This document shows, one piece after another, positions 1-31,648 of a DNA stretch of 64,000 nt. The stretch spans positions 40,340,839-40,404,838 of the forward strand of contig OU015532.1 in NCBI GenBank assembly GCA_907165065.1, written 5' to 3'. Source of the DNA: Caprimulgus europaeus. Its lineage: Eukaryota > Chordata > Aves > Caprimulgiformes > Caprimulgidae. Under the pieces are notes generated by a model, which had not been told where the DNA came from, did no database searches, and saw only the letters and a program-made list of their open reading frames with translations. Each line of letters opens with the position of its first letter. Position 1 is the first letter of the stretch. The position numbers and the translations under genes were made by a program.

Positions 1-3000
1 AATGGCTGAAATTAAAGAAACAGAGTTACTTGCTCTCACCATCATTGATGTAGTGTTTTCTTTTGGAATTCCCTTTATTTCTTCCTGTTTCTTCTGAAAT
101 TTCTAATCATTCTTATACAATTGGCTTTTATAAATTGTTGCTACTTCTCACTTCCAAGATAACTTTGCTACTGCTTTGCTCCCACAGTTTTCTCTTCAGT
201 AAGACAGATTGCTTTGCTTCCATTGCATCCTCTTCTTTTTGTGTCTAATGAATTCTCAGTTGCACGGTTTCTGAATATTTCCTTTTTTTCTCCTCTGTCA
301 CTGATTCTTTGAGCCAAGAAAGCTGGCTGTACTTCTCCCTCACTTATCACCACTTTTTGTGAAAGTTAGAGCCAACTGCTTAGAAAAAAGAAATTTGTCA
401 CCAGCCATTCCTTTATTATAAGGTGTGGAATATCCTTTATAGTGAAAATGAACTACTCAGTGTAATTAACTATAGCTCTACACTAAAATTTCAAATACAC
501 CTAGGTTCTCTTGGAAAATGTAAGATTGTATCTTTCATACAAGATTATATTTAGATATCATACTTTGAGAATTATGTAGTTTATAGAAGATTTATTTTAC
601 ATGATACAAAATACAGAACTGTGTTAAACAACAGAAGATTTTTGAGATTTAATTTGAAAATTAGTTGCATGCAAGAGTTTTTGATAGGTTAAAAACTTGT
701 AAAGGTGAAAAGTTAACTTAAATTGCTCAGTTGTTTTCAGTTGTTCAATTTTTGTATTTTAATGGTGCTCTTAGTTAAACAGACAAGAAAGAGCAAGACT
801 TAGTCCTGTTCAAAATACTAATTATCAGAGGGTTTTATTTCAAAAGCTATTAAAAGCCAACTTGCAATTTTGTATGCAAATACAATATCCCACTTCATAC
901 AAACTTGTCTCTTTTTGGGGAAATAGCTATTTTACTTAAACTTGAAAGTTGAGGTGATATAAATATCATGTACTACAGTGCAAATAATTGACAATGTCTT
1001 TATCTGGAAAGGAAGAAGATTCAGAGCAGGGGAGCAGAAATAGTTATAAACAAGGTCAATTAGTTATGAGATGTATTGGAAGAAATACTGGTTGAAGTAG
1101 ACACTGGGATGAGATTATATTTTAGTTTGTCTGTGCAAGAATGTTTGTCGTGACTTCAGAAATGGGGGAAATTAATATGGTTTGCATTATCCTGGAAGGA
1201 CAGGTAGTGCTGTTAGGGCAAGATGAATGACAAGAAGGAACTTGCTCTCTTGAAGGTGAAACATGTGGAATTTAAAATATAAACTGAGCTGAGAATAAAG
1301 AAAATAGAAATTCTTGTGGTGATTTAGAAACTCAGAACAGAGTGTGTCTATGAAGTCTGTCTATTCCAACTATGATGGCAATTTTGGTAGCCTTCCAGCT
1401 ACTTCATTAGCCCTTGAAAGCAGAACAAAGCTCAGGAGGATATTTGAGGGTGAGTTGTTCTTTCTGTCCTTCGTTGATGCTGTTCCACTTCATAAAAGAT
1501 ATATTCCTTGAGGTAGCTACTGGAACCCAGCTATTCTTACAGGTGAGTGTCCTAGTCACTTCACAGGGAGAGAGTAAATATATGCCTCTTCATACTGTAG
1601 ATCTCTCTATTCCAGAGCCCTTAGCTTCTTAGGGAGCTGTTTGGTAGAGTCCTTTTCCTTCTTCCTCAAAGCATTTACCCACTTGAAACTGTTCTTTGGA
1701 TGTCATCCTTGTTTGTGAATCAGATGTTCTTGTTCTTTAGTAATTTTATCTAGGTAGTGCCTTCCTGACAATACAAATAATGGGCAAAGGGTCATATTTT
1801 ACTTTTCTGCTCATTTAATTGTATTGCACCAGATACTAAGAGCAGGCTTGTATCCAAGAATGTAAATACAGGACCATTAATCAAATGACTTAAGTGTTAC
1901 TAAAAGGGGGTAAAAATAGGTGTTGACATTATAGTAGTACAATAGCTTATATAATTTCTGAAACGGTTTACTCATTTCAAATGGCTTGAAACTAGGATGT
2001 GTCAGCCTTCATGATCATTGTGCTTAGGAATATACCTCCCATACAGATTTCTAGTGACCTGCTTCACTGTCACCTAGGAGAAAGAATAATGAATTATGTT
2101 CTTTGAACTTATTCTGATAGGCTTGTTAAATATGCAAGCAATTACTTCAGTGGTGAATGAGTAAAATAGTTTTCCTGGTTTATGTATTTTTTTCTTTTTC
2201 ATTTTTACTTTGATGATTCTTCTGTCTGTATTCTTCATTTCATTCAGGGCGTTATTGCTCACTATTTAAGTAGTAAGTAGTAGCAAAGATGTTTCTGCAT
2301 GAGGAACTAAAGGTTCATATACTCACCCATAATTTTATTTTCTCCTGAAGGAAAGAAATTGCTGGTCTGCAGTCCTTCCATTTGTAGATACATGTTCTTT
2401 CTAAAATTATGTGTGTACATGGACTTCCTGTAATTGATGATAATATAATTTCTACCTGTTTCACACAGCATCAGCATTCTAATAAGAATGTAAAGCTGTA
2501 GCAGTTCAGGAGAGGAAAGGAAGGAAACCTGAACTCTTAAGAGAGAAAAATGTGTAAATTATTGGCTTGGGGATGAGCAAGTTTCAGGCATAAAAAATTA
2601 CAGCAAATTATGCTATCTATTATGAAAAAACCCTGCAGGAAAGAGAACTCATTTTCATGTTATTTCATGGTTTTCAAGTTGCAATACAGATTCTGTGTTT
2701 TACCAGCAAATATCCGTTTGATCTGGTTCAGTCATGGGCACCTGGTCACATTTCTGCTGAACTAGTCAGGACATGCTAGGGTATGTATATACCGACTCTG
2801 TGCTTTCATAATGGCTTTGTGTTGACTTTGGCTGCGGGAGGGCAGACGGTACCTGATTTGCTGTAATATCTGCTAGTATGAAGTTAATCTGTCAGAAGAA
2901 TTTGCACTGATCTATACTAATGGTGAATTTATACTGGAGCAGCACTTTGCCTCATACAGCTCTAGTTTCTTTTCCTGGTACCAAGAGCATAAAGCTGGAC

Positions 3001-4461
3001 TTGCTGTGTTGTTGAACAATGACCTCATTAATTTACTGTATTTGTGCTGAATTGCAGTGAACTCCATACTGTGCATGCACAAAATTTGGCAACATATATT
3101 TGTCAAGCAGATATTTCAGTAAATAAATAATAATGGAGTTGAAGTAATTGAATATGTAACAGCTAATTCCATTTTCATCTTCAGTTTAAATTAAACAACA
3201 GTTTGCCCTGGTCATACATGGTTGACAACCTAATACCACACATAGACACACATACAAGTGTATATATATGTGTGTGTATGGTTATGGAAAGGTTTGACTG
3301 TGTGAATCTAATTATTTTTATTAATTAGCAATATTGCTGAAATTAGCATTTTGTATGTTGAGGAACTATTAAGTTTTCTCAAAAACCTGTGCTTAAATTT
3401 CCATTTATTTCTGAGTTCTAAATTGTTTAATTTTCATGTACCTCTTATCCTCAGTTTCTATTTTATGAGATACTGGAAATACTTTTTTTTTTTTTCCAGT
3501 TTAGAGACAGCCATGTATTATGGGAACTGAAGCTTTAGGTTTGACACTATTGAAAATACCTTTTCCTTGGAAACTGAAATGCTTGATATGTGCTCTTTTT
3601 TTCCAAGTAATACAGGTTAGAATTGCAAATACTATGGTAGGAAACCTTCATGAAGGTTGCAAAAAATTTCCATATCTATGCTTTTCATGATTTTGTATAA
3701 CTTGCAAACCATCTGTAGTGGTCTCATTTACAGGTATTTAGATGTGTCACCATCAAATATTTGTTCAGTGCTACAAAAGGTCTTCCAAAGAATCAGTTGA
3801 CTTCAGAGTTATATGTCAAGGCTAAAGGTTTATAGGTTTATTAGAATCATCAATAACCACTTTGAAAATGTACTTTCTCTAAAATTATCAGTTTGGAACA
3901 CCTTGACTTTACAGTTCCTATTCTCTTTTTTTTTTTTTTTAAATTCTCTTTTCTATAATCTTGAGTGATGTAGTTCAAGATGAAGCAATTGTTCATGGAT
4001 TCTCCAGGCTAGTGTATCCTTCTAGTTCAGTGCCATATTTTTGAAATTTCATCAAAATTGTTTAGTACTGATCTTACTGATGAATCCTGTCAGCTATGGT
4101 TCTTAATATATGCTGCTACAGCTGTAGTTGGGCAGTCCCATTTGTAAAGCCTACAGTGGGTGTATATGCTGAAAGTATAGTCATCTTGGAAAACAACGTT
4201 GTTTCAGGGATGTGCTAAGCATTTGCAAGGACCAGTCAACAATCAAATAGTTTGTGTACGCAGTGACCTTGGAACAGACTGCGTTAGTTTATTAAACTTG
4301 CCTTAGATTGTTGCTGACTGACTGACTGACTGAAGGTAGGAGCCAGCTAGAGATGTGAATATGATGTTCTAAGAAAATGCATGTAGGCAAGACATAAACA
4401 AGAATTATCAAAATACTGATTTTTAAACCTTATTTTTTTCCCTGCCATGTTGTTCTCACAG
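1..4461 (+). other. TTBK2: TTBK2 intron (left end of window)
   Basis: AT-rich sequence with many stops on all frames. I see no exon with usable splice sites, no RNA gene and no recognisable mobile element. Small simple repeats are present: a CA/TA/TG run at about 3240-3280, T runs near 3483 and 3926, and a (CTGA)5 block at 4314-4333. Confidence 0.6.
4314..4333. repeat. (CTGA)5 microsatellite
   Basis: Five perfect tandem copies of CTGA, in the TTBK2 intron about 130 bp before the acceptor of the 4462 exon. Confidence 0.9.
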
Positions 4462-22950
<18,489 letters not shown>

Positions 22951-23892
22951 GAACTGGACCTTGACAGGTATAAAGGCTCCTTCTAAATCTGATGCATGTT
23001 GTGTCTGTGTACTGTGTATTTAAAAAAATAATCCAAAAAAAAGTGTATTAAAAAAAATTGTGTTGAACCTGTGCTTTTTAAAGGAAGTAAGCATCATAAA
23101 CTATTCATGAGAAAGCATACCGTGTAAATAAGCAGCCAGACATTGCCTAACAGCAGGCAGCAAGCAGATCTTCAAGAGGGGAAGTAGAAGCCAGGATAAG
23201 AATGACTAGGTAGTCAGAGAGGTCCAATGTATTTAGAGTAAAAAATATCTCTAAGGTGAGTGTTTTAAAAGGGTATTTATTTCTATGTTTTTAGTTTACC
23301 TAGCTAGAAGATTTGGCCTAATTATTTAAGGCCTTACATACTCAAAGAGTATGTAAGAAAACCTGAAACTTATTCCCAAAATGATGTCATCACTTGGGAG
23401 ACAAGTACTGCTCAAGCATATCTTTAAAAAAAAGCACATAATTTAGAAGACAATGGTATTTCTACTGTGTAAGTCTCTTACATTTTGAGCTGCACACATC
23501 TCTGAGTCACTCAGCACTCATCTTGTCCCATCTCTACCACGGCACAGATGTTTTACCTAAGGAAGTATCATATACCTTGCCCCTTCTTGAGAATGATGAC
23601 ATTTTAAAAATTAATATTAACATTTGCCAAGATGTTTTTATAGCTATATTCTTTAGAAATCATACACTTTTTTGGGAGTCATAGTGGAGTTCTTCAAACC
23701 TCGTTCAGTAGAATTTGGAAAAATGTTCCTGTCTAGGAAACAAGAGAAAGGAGGAGATGTCTGCACTTCACTGAACAATTAGTTGCAATGTAAGTTAGAA
23801 AATAAGTTAGAAAACAGAAGTACCTTTTTTCCCTTAACTCAACTGCAAAAAGAACCCTTGCTGGCTTTTGTGTGCCATTAGTTATGGATCAC

Positions 23893-24200
23893 TTAAACTA
23901 CTGTTCCCAAGGGCATGTAGCAATAGGACAAGGGATAATGGTTGTAAACTAGAAAAGGGTGGATTTATGTTGGATATTAGGAAAAAGTTCTTCAATATGA
24001 GGGTGGTAGATCATTGGAACAGGTTGCCCAGAGAAGTATTGGAGGCCCCGTTCCTGGAAATATTCAAGGTCAGGCTTGATGTGGCTCTGAGCAACCTGCT
24101 GTAGTAAAGACATCCCTGCTCACAGCAGGGGGGTTGGACTAGATGACCTTTGAAGGTCTCTTCCAACCCAATACACTCTATGATTCCATGATTCTGTGAT
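23893..24200 (+). mobile_element. CR1 3'-end fragment in the TTBK2 3' UTR
   Basis: A plus-strand CR1 copy of about 0.3 kb. Translation of 23910-24104 gives the extreme C-terminus of the CR1 ORF (SNRTRDNGCKLEKGGFMLDI, VVDHWNRLPREVLE), followed by CR1 3' UTR and the terminal repeat ATGATTCCATGATTCTGTGAT. It lies in sense orientation inside the inferred TTBK2 3' UTR, so it should be present in the long mRNA. Confidence 0.92.
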
Positions 24201-25148
24201 CTTACTGTGCACAGATGATTACCAACCAAGATTTGATTTTTTGGTGATTTGTTTTACAAAGACGTGTAAGATGAAACAGAGGTGACAAGATTGTCTACTT
24301 TGTGAACTTAGTAGGTTATAGGTGACACAAATATACTTAACATGCTTACAAAATCTGGGTAAGAATATGAGTCATCAAAGCGAAACATACAGAAAGCAAT
24401 CTGAGATATTTTTTATGGTGGATTCTTGTCATTCTTTTGCTTAAATGATTTTTGATAGCCAAGCTTCATTGTCTATCACTAAAGTCCATGATGTCTAATT
24501 CCTCCAACTTTGGTAGTTACTTAATAATCTCTTGTGCTCTACAGGGTCTCTGTAGGGAACGTAACGGTACAGCGTTTTTTGCCACGTACAGAAGAGAATA
24601 GTGAGTCAGAATAGTAACACACAAGAACACAAGCCTGAGAAAGATGCAGCCAGCTCTCCCTAATTATTCCTTTTGTGGGGACACTGGATGCATAGGAGAC
24701 TTGTCAGTTACTGATCTGCTTGCTGTAGTCATATGCCTCTCCAGCCAGCATCTGTGCTTTTTTATTTAACCTCTGCCAAATGAATACCTTTGGATTAAAA
24801 AGGGAATATTTTGTCTCTGAGCTAATACATTCTAATGCTGCATTAAAGCTGCTCTGGAGTTGCACTGAATTTCACTTGCTTTGTCAGACTGTGTTGATTT
24901 TGGTTTTTTCCTTTTCTTACTATGAATATGTATATTGTTTCCCATACGTAATGTAGCATAGTGTGGAACCTTAATTTAATTCAGGTTTCAAGCACTACAG
25001 ATGAATGCAATAGGTAGGGTATACCTGCTTTTTCTGAAGAAACTGTACCATTGGAAAGTCCTATTCCTTTGTATTATAGTGTATAATAGGTACTATACCA
25101 ATAATTGCATGTCCTCATGGTAAATTATATAATATAAATATTTATATA

Positions 25149-25164
25149 TATACATATATGTATA
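25149..25164. repeat. Perfect AT-rich palindrome
   Basis: TATACATATATGTATA is self-complementary and extends one more base pair each side. It sits inside a wider TA/CA microsatellite (about 25128-25177) in the TTBK2 3' UTR. Confidence 0.85.
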
Positions 25165-27455
25165 TGCTTATATAAACTCATTCTTTCTCATTTTTCATTT
25201 GTAATTTATGGACCATGAATAATACAGTTCCCTTCCTGTTAGTTCCCGAATACTTTTAACATTACATCTTCTATTTCCCCCTGCAACCTTTCTGGAATGC
25301 ACAAATTCTAATAGCCTTTATACCTTGGTACAAGATTGAAGGACTGCTGAGTTTTCAACCAGCCAATGTTTTGTCTTGCAGCTTGCTTTTTTTCTTTATA
25401 ATTTTATGTGTACATTTGCACATGGAACAAGAACAGAGACTCAAAGGTATTTTTATTTTTTATTACAAATAGGGCTTGTGGTTACTCATTTTTATTTCAT
25501 AATGTAAGTTCTTAATTGTTATGAATACTCATCATATAGGAGCAGTGACAGTCAATGAATACCTAACAGATGAATGTGACAACCACAAATTCCAACTTTT
25601 CCTTCCTGTTTTCCTCAAGTTTCCTTATGGTATATCATAAACATAATTTGGTCCCATTGTGATATTTTTGCCCTGGGCACTGCTGGAATTATTTGTTAAG
25701 GTAGTGTGGCAACCTATGATTATTTTTGCTCCTCTCTCCTTTATTTCTGAAAAGCATTTATTATGCTTTGTAAGCTCTTGTAAGCTTTGTTCTTGTAAGC
25801 TTATTCCAACATTAACATCGTCCATTTTAATAGGTACCAACCTTATGCATCCTTGCCTGAAATGCTGAAGTTGAGGTGTTATATTTTCTCTCCAATGTAG
25901 CAGGATCCAGAAACAGTTAATTGCTTTACAGGTGAGAAAGAATATAATACCTAAGGATTTTTTTATGCTGTCTTCAAAGTACAGACGTGTCCATTGTTAC
26001 ACATTACTATGTAAAAGAAATCAATGCTGTAGAAATTCATTTGTACTTGAACTACTTGCCAATGTAAAAATAGTAAAATATGCCAAAACAGAGAAAGAGG
26101 TATCAATTGTGCTTGATGACCCAGGCTTCTTTCAGTGCAGAAAAAGGTAAAGGGACTGTCTATCCCCAGTTGCTTTCTGCTGTGGATTCAACAGAATCTA
26201 GTGAGAAAATCATGAAGATATGAATGAAGGAGTGATTGTGAATAACTTCTCTTGAACTATCTGTTCTTCTGGAGTTTTTTATTGCTTGATACCCTCCCCC
26301 CAAAAAAGTTTACAGAATTGCTTACTATAGTCTAATGTAGCAGTCAGTTAATGTAGTTAAGTAATGGTCAACTCACATAAATATTAGCTTAGTATTTCTA
26401 GAGGGCCTATATAATCATCAAGAACTCTGTAAGCTTCAATATTTGAATACGCATCTGACTGCATAAAAACACCCATGTACGTGTGTGTGGCCGTCGCGCA
26501 GAGTGTGAATGAGTGGTTTACAAAGGGTTATCTTGAACAAATTTTCAGGGACGGGGAAGCTTTTTCTCCATTGTACAAAATGGTTATGGTTATTCTGCAT
26601 AGCACGCAGAAGCTTACACAGGGATTTTAGCTGGGAAACAATATAATTCAAGGAGCTGTTCCTTTGTCCTCTTCAAGCCTCCATTTCTTTGGAGGGCAGT
26701 GCAATGGAGCCATGACATGTAGCAGATGCAGATGCTGCACACACATTTCCTCTCTATGGTGTTTCCTGGGTTGCAGCCAGCACTTTGGAGCATTTTTTAG
26801 AGAAATTGAGGCATGATGCCTTTAAACTAAAATAGAACTTGAAAAGACTGAACATTTCACACAGACTTTTGTGCTGCAATATTGCATGGTATAATCAATC
26901 TAAGGTGCAACCTCAAAAATTCTATATTAATCTTAATAAACCTCATTATTAATTACAAATGCCAGTTACTACTTAAGTAAAACCCTGTTAAAGGTAATAG
27001 AAGGTGTGATACAGTAGAGCAACGCTGCCAAGCTGGATGATGCTAGGCACCTATCTGCTACTTGAGCAGGGTCGGTAAGCATAGAAAATTTCACTGCTCA
27101 AAGGCAGGAGCAATATGAGGTCTTAACTGCTTGCTATATATGATTATTCAGAAGGGGGTGACACGGGGCACTCATTATAGCCACCAGCCACGTTCTGTCT
27201 TGGGAAATCTGGACATATTCTTGCCCTGAAGTCTGCATGTTTGAAGTAAAGCTTTCTTGCATACCTCACTAAACAGTTTTGATGTAAAGGGGAGGACCTG
27301 GTCTTACATATTTAAAAATAGCTTGAAATGTTTTTCATCTGGAAAAGACTTGCAAGAGCTCAGTCATTTACAATTTGTAGTATTACGGTATTAACTATAG
27401 CTGGGAAAACACAATTTTGATTTTAATATATATAAATATGCATTTGTACATAAGC

Positions 27456-27532
27456 GTATCTATATATACACTTATATAGATACTGTAAATTATATAGAAA
27501 CATATATACACACATACATATGTGTGTATATA
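27456..27532. repeat. Two adjacent hairpin-forming AT/GT inverted repeats
   Basis: Hairpin 1: GTATCTATATA at 27456-27466 and its exact complement TATATAGATAC at 27473-27483, with a 6-nt loop. Hairpin 2: TATATACACACAT at 27503-27515 and ATGTGTGTATATA at 27520-27532, with a 4-nt loop. Both have perfect arms. They lie in a TA/CA-rich microsatellite within the inferred TTBK2 3' UTR. Confidence 0.85.
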
Positions 27533-29790
27533 CATATAGATAGGAACAGTCTCAGCTATTGCATCCTGTTCACTGGAATTGATTTGTCAGAGTGAGCCAA
27601 GGCCTGTTTTGTTTTGTTTTGATTTGCTCTGATCTCCTCTTCATCTACTGTAATTTTGCTATGCCATAATTCTGATTCTGTCTTTTCCATATTACAAGGC
27701 CTGAACCTATAGTCCTACTTGGACAGAACTCCCATTAAGTCCTTCTTATTGCAGTAACACTTATACAATGGCTGACTTTAATGCTTCTAAAAAATATTTT
27801 CTTTTTCTCTTTGATGAGAATGTAGACAAAGTACAGACTCTTTCCTGTAAACAGAATTTTTCCATAATGAATTGGACATTTTTGTGGGACCCTAAGAATC
27901 CATAAATTCTGTTAAGTAAAAAGTGATTATTCCATCTTCTTAAAAGGGTCTAATGTCTAACTAGAGATATGTGCCTCCAATTTTTATATATAAATTCAAT
28001 GAGAGAGGAATCTTCTGAAGAGCAATAGGAGAATAAGAGAGAGCGCCTATAATATATGGATCTTAATTTTTTCATGCAGAACTGATCCTGTGAGCCATGC
28101 TTGTCATCAATTCCAGTGAGCAAGGGGCTGCTTTACATGGCTTGTGTTAACACTATGGCACATTCTCTGTCTGCTTTTCCACTACAAGGAGTGGGCAGAG
28201 AACTGTAAGCTCTATAAATAAAAGCCTCAATGATTATCCATGGCTCCTTTCTTCAACTGATAAAGCTTTAAATGCTCCTTCCTATTTCTGAAACTTGTGG
28301 AACAGTACATAATACTTTTATTCTACTTCTTTTAGCTAATCAAGTAGGCAGTGAACTGAAGGGGTTTATTTGCTGTTTTACTTTTGGCTCAAATGTCATT
28401 GGTTGCAATTACTGTACTTTTCAGTAACCAGCAGTGCTGGTAAAAAGGAAGCAAGGTTCAGTGTTTTGACTACATGCAATATATAAGCATAGGTCATACA
28501 TTTCTTAGCTAATACATGCAGATTGTATAAACTCGCACCTCACACAAGAATACCTCAGCTGTCTGCTTGAAGCCAGTCTTCCTTTCCCTACATACAACAT
28601 CTGTAAAAGAGAAATGATATAAAAGTCAGCCTGGATTGTGTAATAATTGTCTGGAATTATCTTAAGATACTATTGTGTCATAAAGTTTTATCACTCATTT
28701 TCCTGTGGTTTAAGTAATCAGGCTTTTAAATATTAACCCCGGAGGTTTCTTTTTTTAAGGAAAAATGCATAGCAGTGTATTGTTTTGAAGGCTTGACGTG
28801 TTCACTTGGCAATTACTCCAGCCATCCAGGTTTGAACGTGTAGGCTGACTTTATACTCCATTGTTTGTAACACATCTCTCTTAAAAGTAATAGTGACAAA
28901 CCCAAATGTTAGCGTATTTCATTATGTATTTTGCTTCTGTTTCTCCTTTACACGAAGAGCTGGGATCCTTGGGAATTCTTGCTATTCCTATGCAGGTGAA
29001 ACTTTCATTAAAATCAGTATAGGGTCTTGTTGAAGCATTTTTCCCCTGTTTAGGGACTGAAGGAATAAATTCACTCTATAAATACCATATTTGCAGCTAC
29101 TGTATTTTAAACTGGAAAATGCATATTTTTTGTTACTATTATGACATGAGATGCCTTTTGATCTCTACTTTTCTGTAAGAATTACTGCTGAGAGCCAGCT
29201 TTGGCCAAGAGTACAAAGTGCTTTCTTCTAAAACAATACCACAAGTGGGCTACTCATAATGAGGTCCTGATGGTCCACAACTGTCTGTGGGAATTCAGCT
29301 TGAATTAGAATTACAGACATTTTTTTCCTTTTGAGATCACTTGATCTTTGACCTAACATTTATATAAAGGACCTATAATAACAGCAGACCAGCTTGCTCC
29401 AAAAGTTACAGTATAATTACTTTGGTCTGCCTGGCTTCAAATCCTTTTAAACCTGTTATCTGCTGCATGGCAGGCAAGGTCATAAAGGTTTGACACAAGA
29501 TGAGGGGGGATTTTTTTTGGCTGTTTCACATCTTCTTCCTCTGACTGGAGATCTGGATTGGTTGCCTAGCAGCCTTCTCTGCATCCTCTTTACTTTCCTT
29601 GGCTAAAAAGCAAGATTTTAAATTCTTCTAACATCCTTTCCATAGAGTCAGCCCAGAGACGAGTTCTTGTGCTAACAGATGTCAATTTTCAAATGCTTTC
29701 CTATGAATATCCAAACTAGTAAATAAAGGAAATCACCAGCAATGCCTTCAGCCAAGTACTGACTTTTTAAAGCTGCCAACCAATGGCTAA

Positions 29791-29850
29791 AACATCTGGG
29801 CAATACCACAAATAATCTAAAATGTCTGGGCAATACCACAAATAATTAAA
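29791..29850. repeat. 30-bp tandem duplication
   Basis: Two head-to-tail 30-bp units (29791-29820 and 29821-29850) share TCTGGGCAATACCACAAATA and differ at only a few bases at the ends. It is about 0.4 kb upstream of the distal TTBK2 poly(A) signal. Confidence 0.92.
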
Positions 29851-30231
29851 TCTGTGTATTAATTAAAAACACAGTATTTTTACCCCATAAGAAATTAAGT
29901 ACTCAATAGTAAAATCTGCAGCATGATTAAATTAAGTGGAAAGTAGTTCCAAAATTGTTACCATTGAGGAAGCCAAATCTTGAGTCCTTCAAATTCTCTT
30001 GTTCAGTAATTGCAGTTCCCTTCCCCTCCTTGGAAATCTTCTAAACCATTCTCTTCCTTTTAAGTTTGCTCAGGCACCCAAGCACATAAAGAGTTAATGC
30101 CCTTGTAATGGTCATTTGTACATAAGGTTGTAATTATTTATTTTCTCATTTGTACCATATCAAGGCTTTGTACAATGTTTTAAGTTTTGTTTTCAAATTA
30201 TTTTGTATTTTATTTTTATAAACTGGTTCTA

Positions 30232-30237
30232 AATAAA
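30232..30237 (+). terminator. TTBK2: Distal poly(A) signal AATAAA of TTBK2
   Basis: AATAAA sits in an AT-rich context with upstream TGTA elements (TTTGTACAT near 30115, TTTGTACC near 30151) and a downstream U/GU-rich stretch (TTGATTGTGTCTGTA, about 30267-30281). This upstream, hexamer and downstream arrangement is typical of a strong 3' end. Cleavage would be expected near 30250-30262. Confidence 0.65.
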
Positions 30238-30803
30238 ATATTCATTCAGCATGCAAAACTTCAATTCTTGATTGTGTCTGTATAATGATTTAATTATTTA
30301 ACTTTAAATGGAGAAATCTGCCCTGCAGATGGATAATTGTGAGTGGGGTAGTTTGGGCAAGTACCTAGGACAGTGGGCACCTCCAGTGTTTTGGAACTTT
30401 ACCCTCGAACAAGTGCAGAATCTGCAAAAACTAGTGAAATCTTTGGAAAAACCACTGTGAGTGGTTTGTTGGGAGTTTTGGTTGGTTGGTTGTTTTTTTT
30501 CCTGTTACAAGAAAGCAAAAAGCAAGTGTCTGTTGATAATGTAAGATGAGTCACACGTTCATGTTGCAAGCTGGAATGACTGGGTCAATGGAAGTTCTAC
30601 TGATCTACTTAGGTTCATGTGTTGTATATTAATAAGAATAGAAAAACTCAACTGGCTTCCTCAGAAACCCCCCTTTCTATTTGCTTTTGTTTTTATTCAT
30701 ACTGTCGGTATTCAGCCAAACAATAAATCATTGCCAGATCAGATCACTTCTAGTTAACAGTATGGTGGATTCCAGCCTTGTTGTTCTGAAAGGACAGATA
30801 CTT

Positions 30804-30818
30804 CCCCCCCCCCCCCCC
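30804..30818. repeat. Poly-C run, 15 nt
   Basis: An uninterrupted run of 15 C residues in AT-rich surroundings, about 550 bp past the TTBK2 poly(A) signal. Such runs are unstable in replication and in sequencing, so the length is approximate. Confidence 0.85.
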
Positions 30819-31615
30819 GCCTTTCAAAATTTTTTTTCTTAGTTAGAGGGCACCATAATTGATTTCTCTGGAGATGATCAGCTGTCTGGATGTAGTCACT
30901 AAGCTTTTACAGCCTCTTGAGGAGACCTGTCTCATTCTCTATACAATACACTTCAGTGGCAGATAGCAGAGAAATGAATGAAGGGAAGTTGTTAATGAAT
31001 GTGAGCAGTTTGGGCTATGTGGAAATGCAGTGTGAAACTACCAGTTGTAGTAGTCTCCCCCAAGATCTTTTCATTTCTCTTTCTAGTAAAACGAGGTAAA
31101 AATAGACTATGTATCATCACAATTTGTATTTGTATGCCATAGAAAATACTGCCTGTTCTTTGCGCATCAGAACAAGGTTTTTAGGGAAGTCCAAAGAATT
31201 GGAGAAAATTCCCTGGATCCCTTTCTTGGCATTATCACTGTTATGCCTTGTATGTAAGGCAAATTGAAAGCCAACTCTGCCTCTGTTCAAATAATTGGCA
31301 GTATTTTCATTAAGCTTCATGACCAGGTCATTAGCTCTTGTCATTTATATACATAGCTCAAATTGTTTCGCACAATGAGAAACAAATTGGGAATTCATGT
31401 ACTCAGTAACATTCCAAGAAAATGATATTTCACCTTCTGTTAAGAGCAGCCAGAAATTTAATGGCATGTATGTTTTTGGTGCTCCCAGCACAACCATTGC
31501 TGGATCACAGAAAGGGTGCATAAAGAAATAGCAAGTCAGCTGTATTAATTTGAAGATGAAAATAACAAATCTGCACACTCTGTACTGGAAACAAGTAGCT
31601 CAGTATCTTTCCTTG

Positions 31616-31648
31616 TTAAAATATTATGTAAGTTAAAATATTATGTAA
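31616..31648. repeat. Short direct repeat
   Basis: Two perfect copies of TTAAAATATTATGTAA (31616-31631 and 31633-31648) separated by one base. Confidence 0.85.

Larger units (their letters stand above)
22951..30260 (+). other. TTBK2: TTBK2 3' untranslated region (inferred)
   Basis: About 7.3 kb of AT-rich, stop-dense sequence between the TTBK2 stop and the poly(A) signal at 30232, with no convincing splice sites or coding exons. A long 3' UTR is typical of TTBK2 in other vertebrates. It contains a sense CR1 3' end (23893-24200), AT/GT hairpin-forming microsatellites (25149-25164, 27456-27532), a 30-bp tandem duplication (29791-29850) and several internal AATAAA hexamers, for example 28217-28222, that could give shorter isoforms. 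The 3' limit is inferred from the signal only. Confidence 0.6.

Noticed and set aside
1414..1632. Possible earlier TTBK2 exon in the left intron
   Set aside because: The frame lacks a good acceptor-donor pair and does not resemble the TTBK2 tail.
23868..24104. Plus-strand 78-codon open frame after the TTBK2 stop
   Set aside because: It is mostly the C-terminal tail of a truncated CR1 element; no start or splice context supports a gene.
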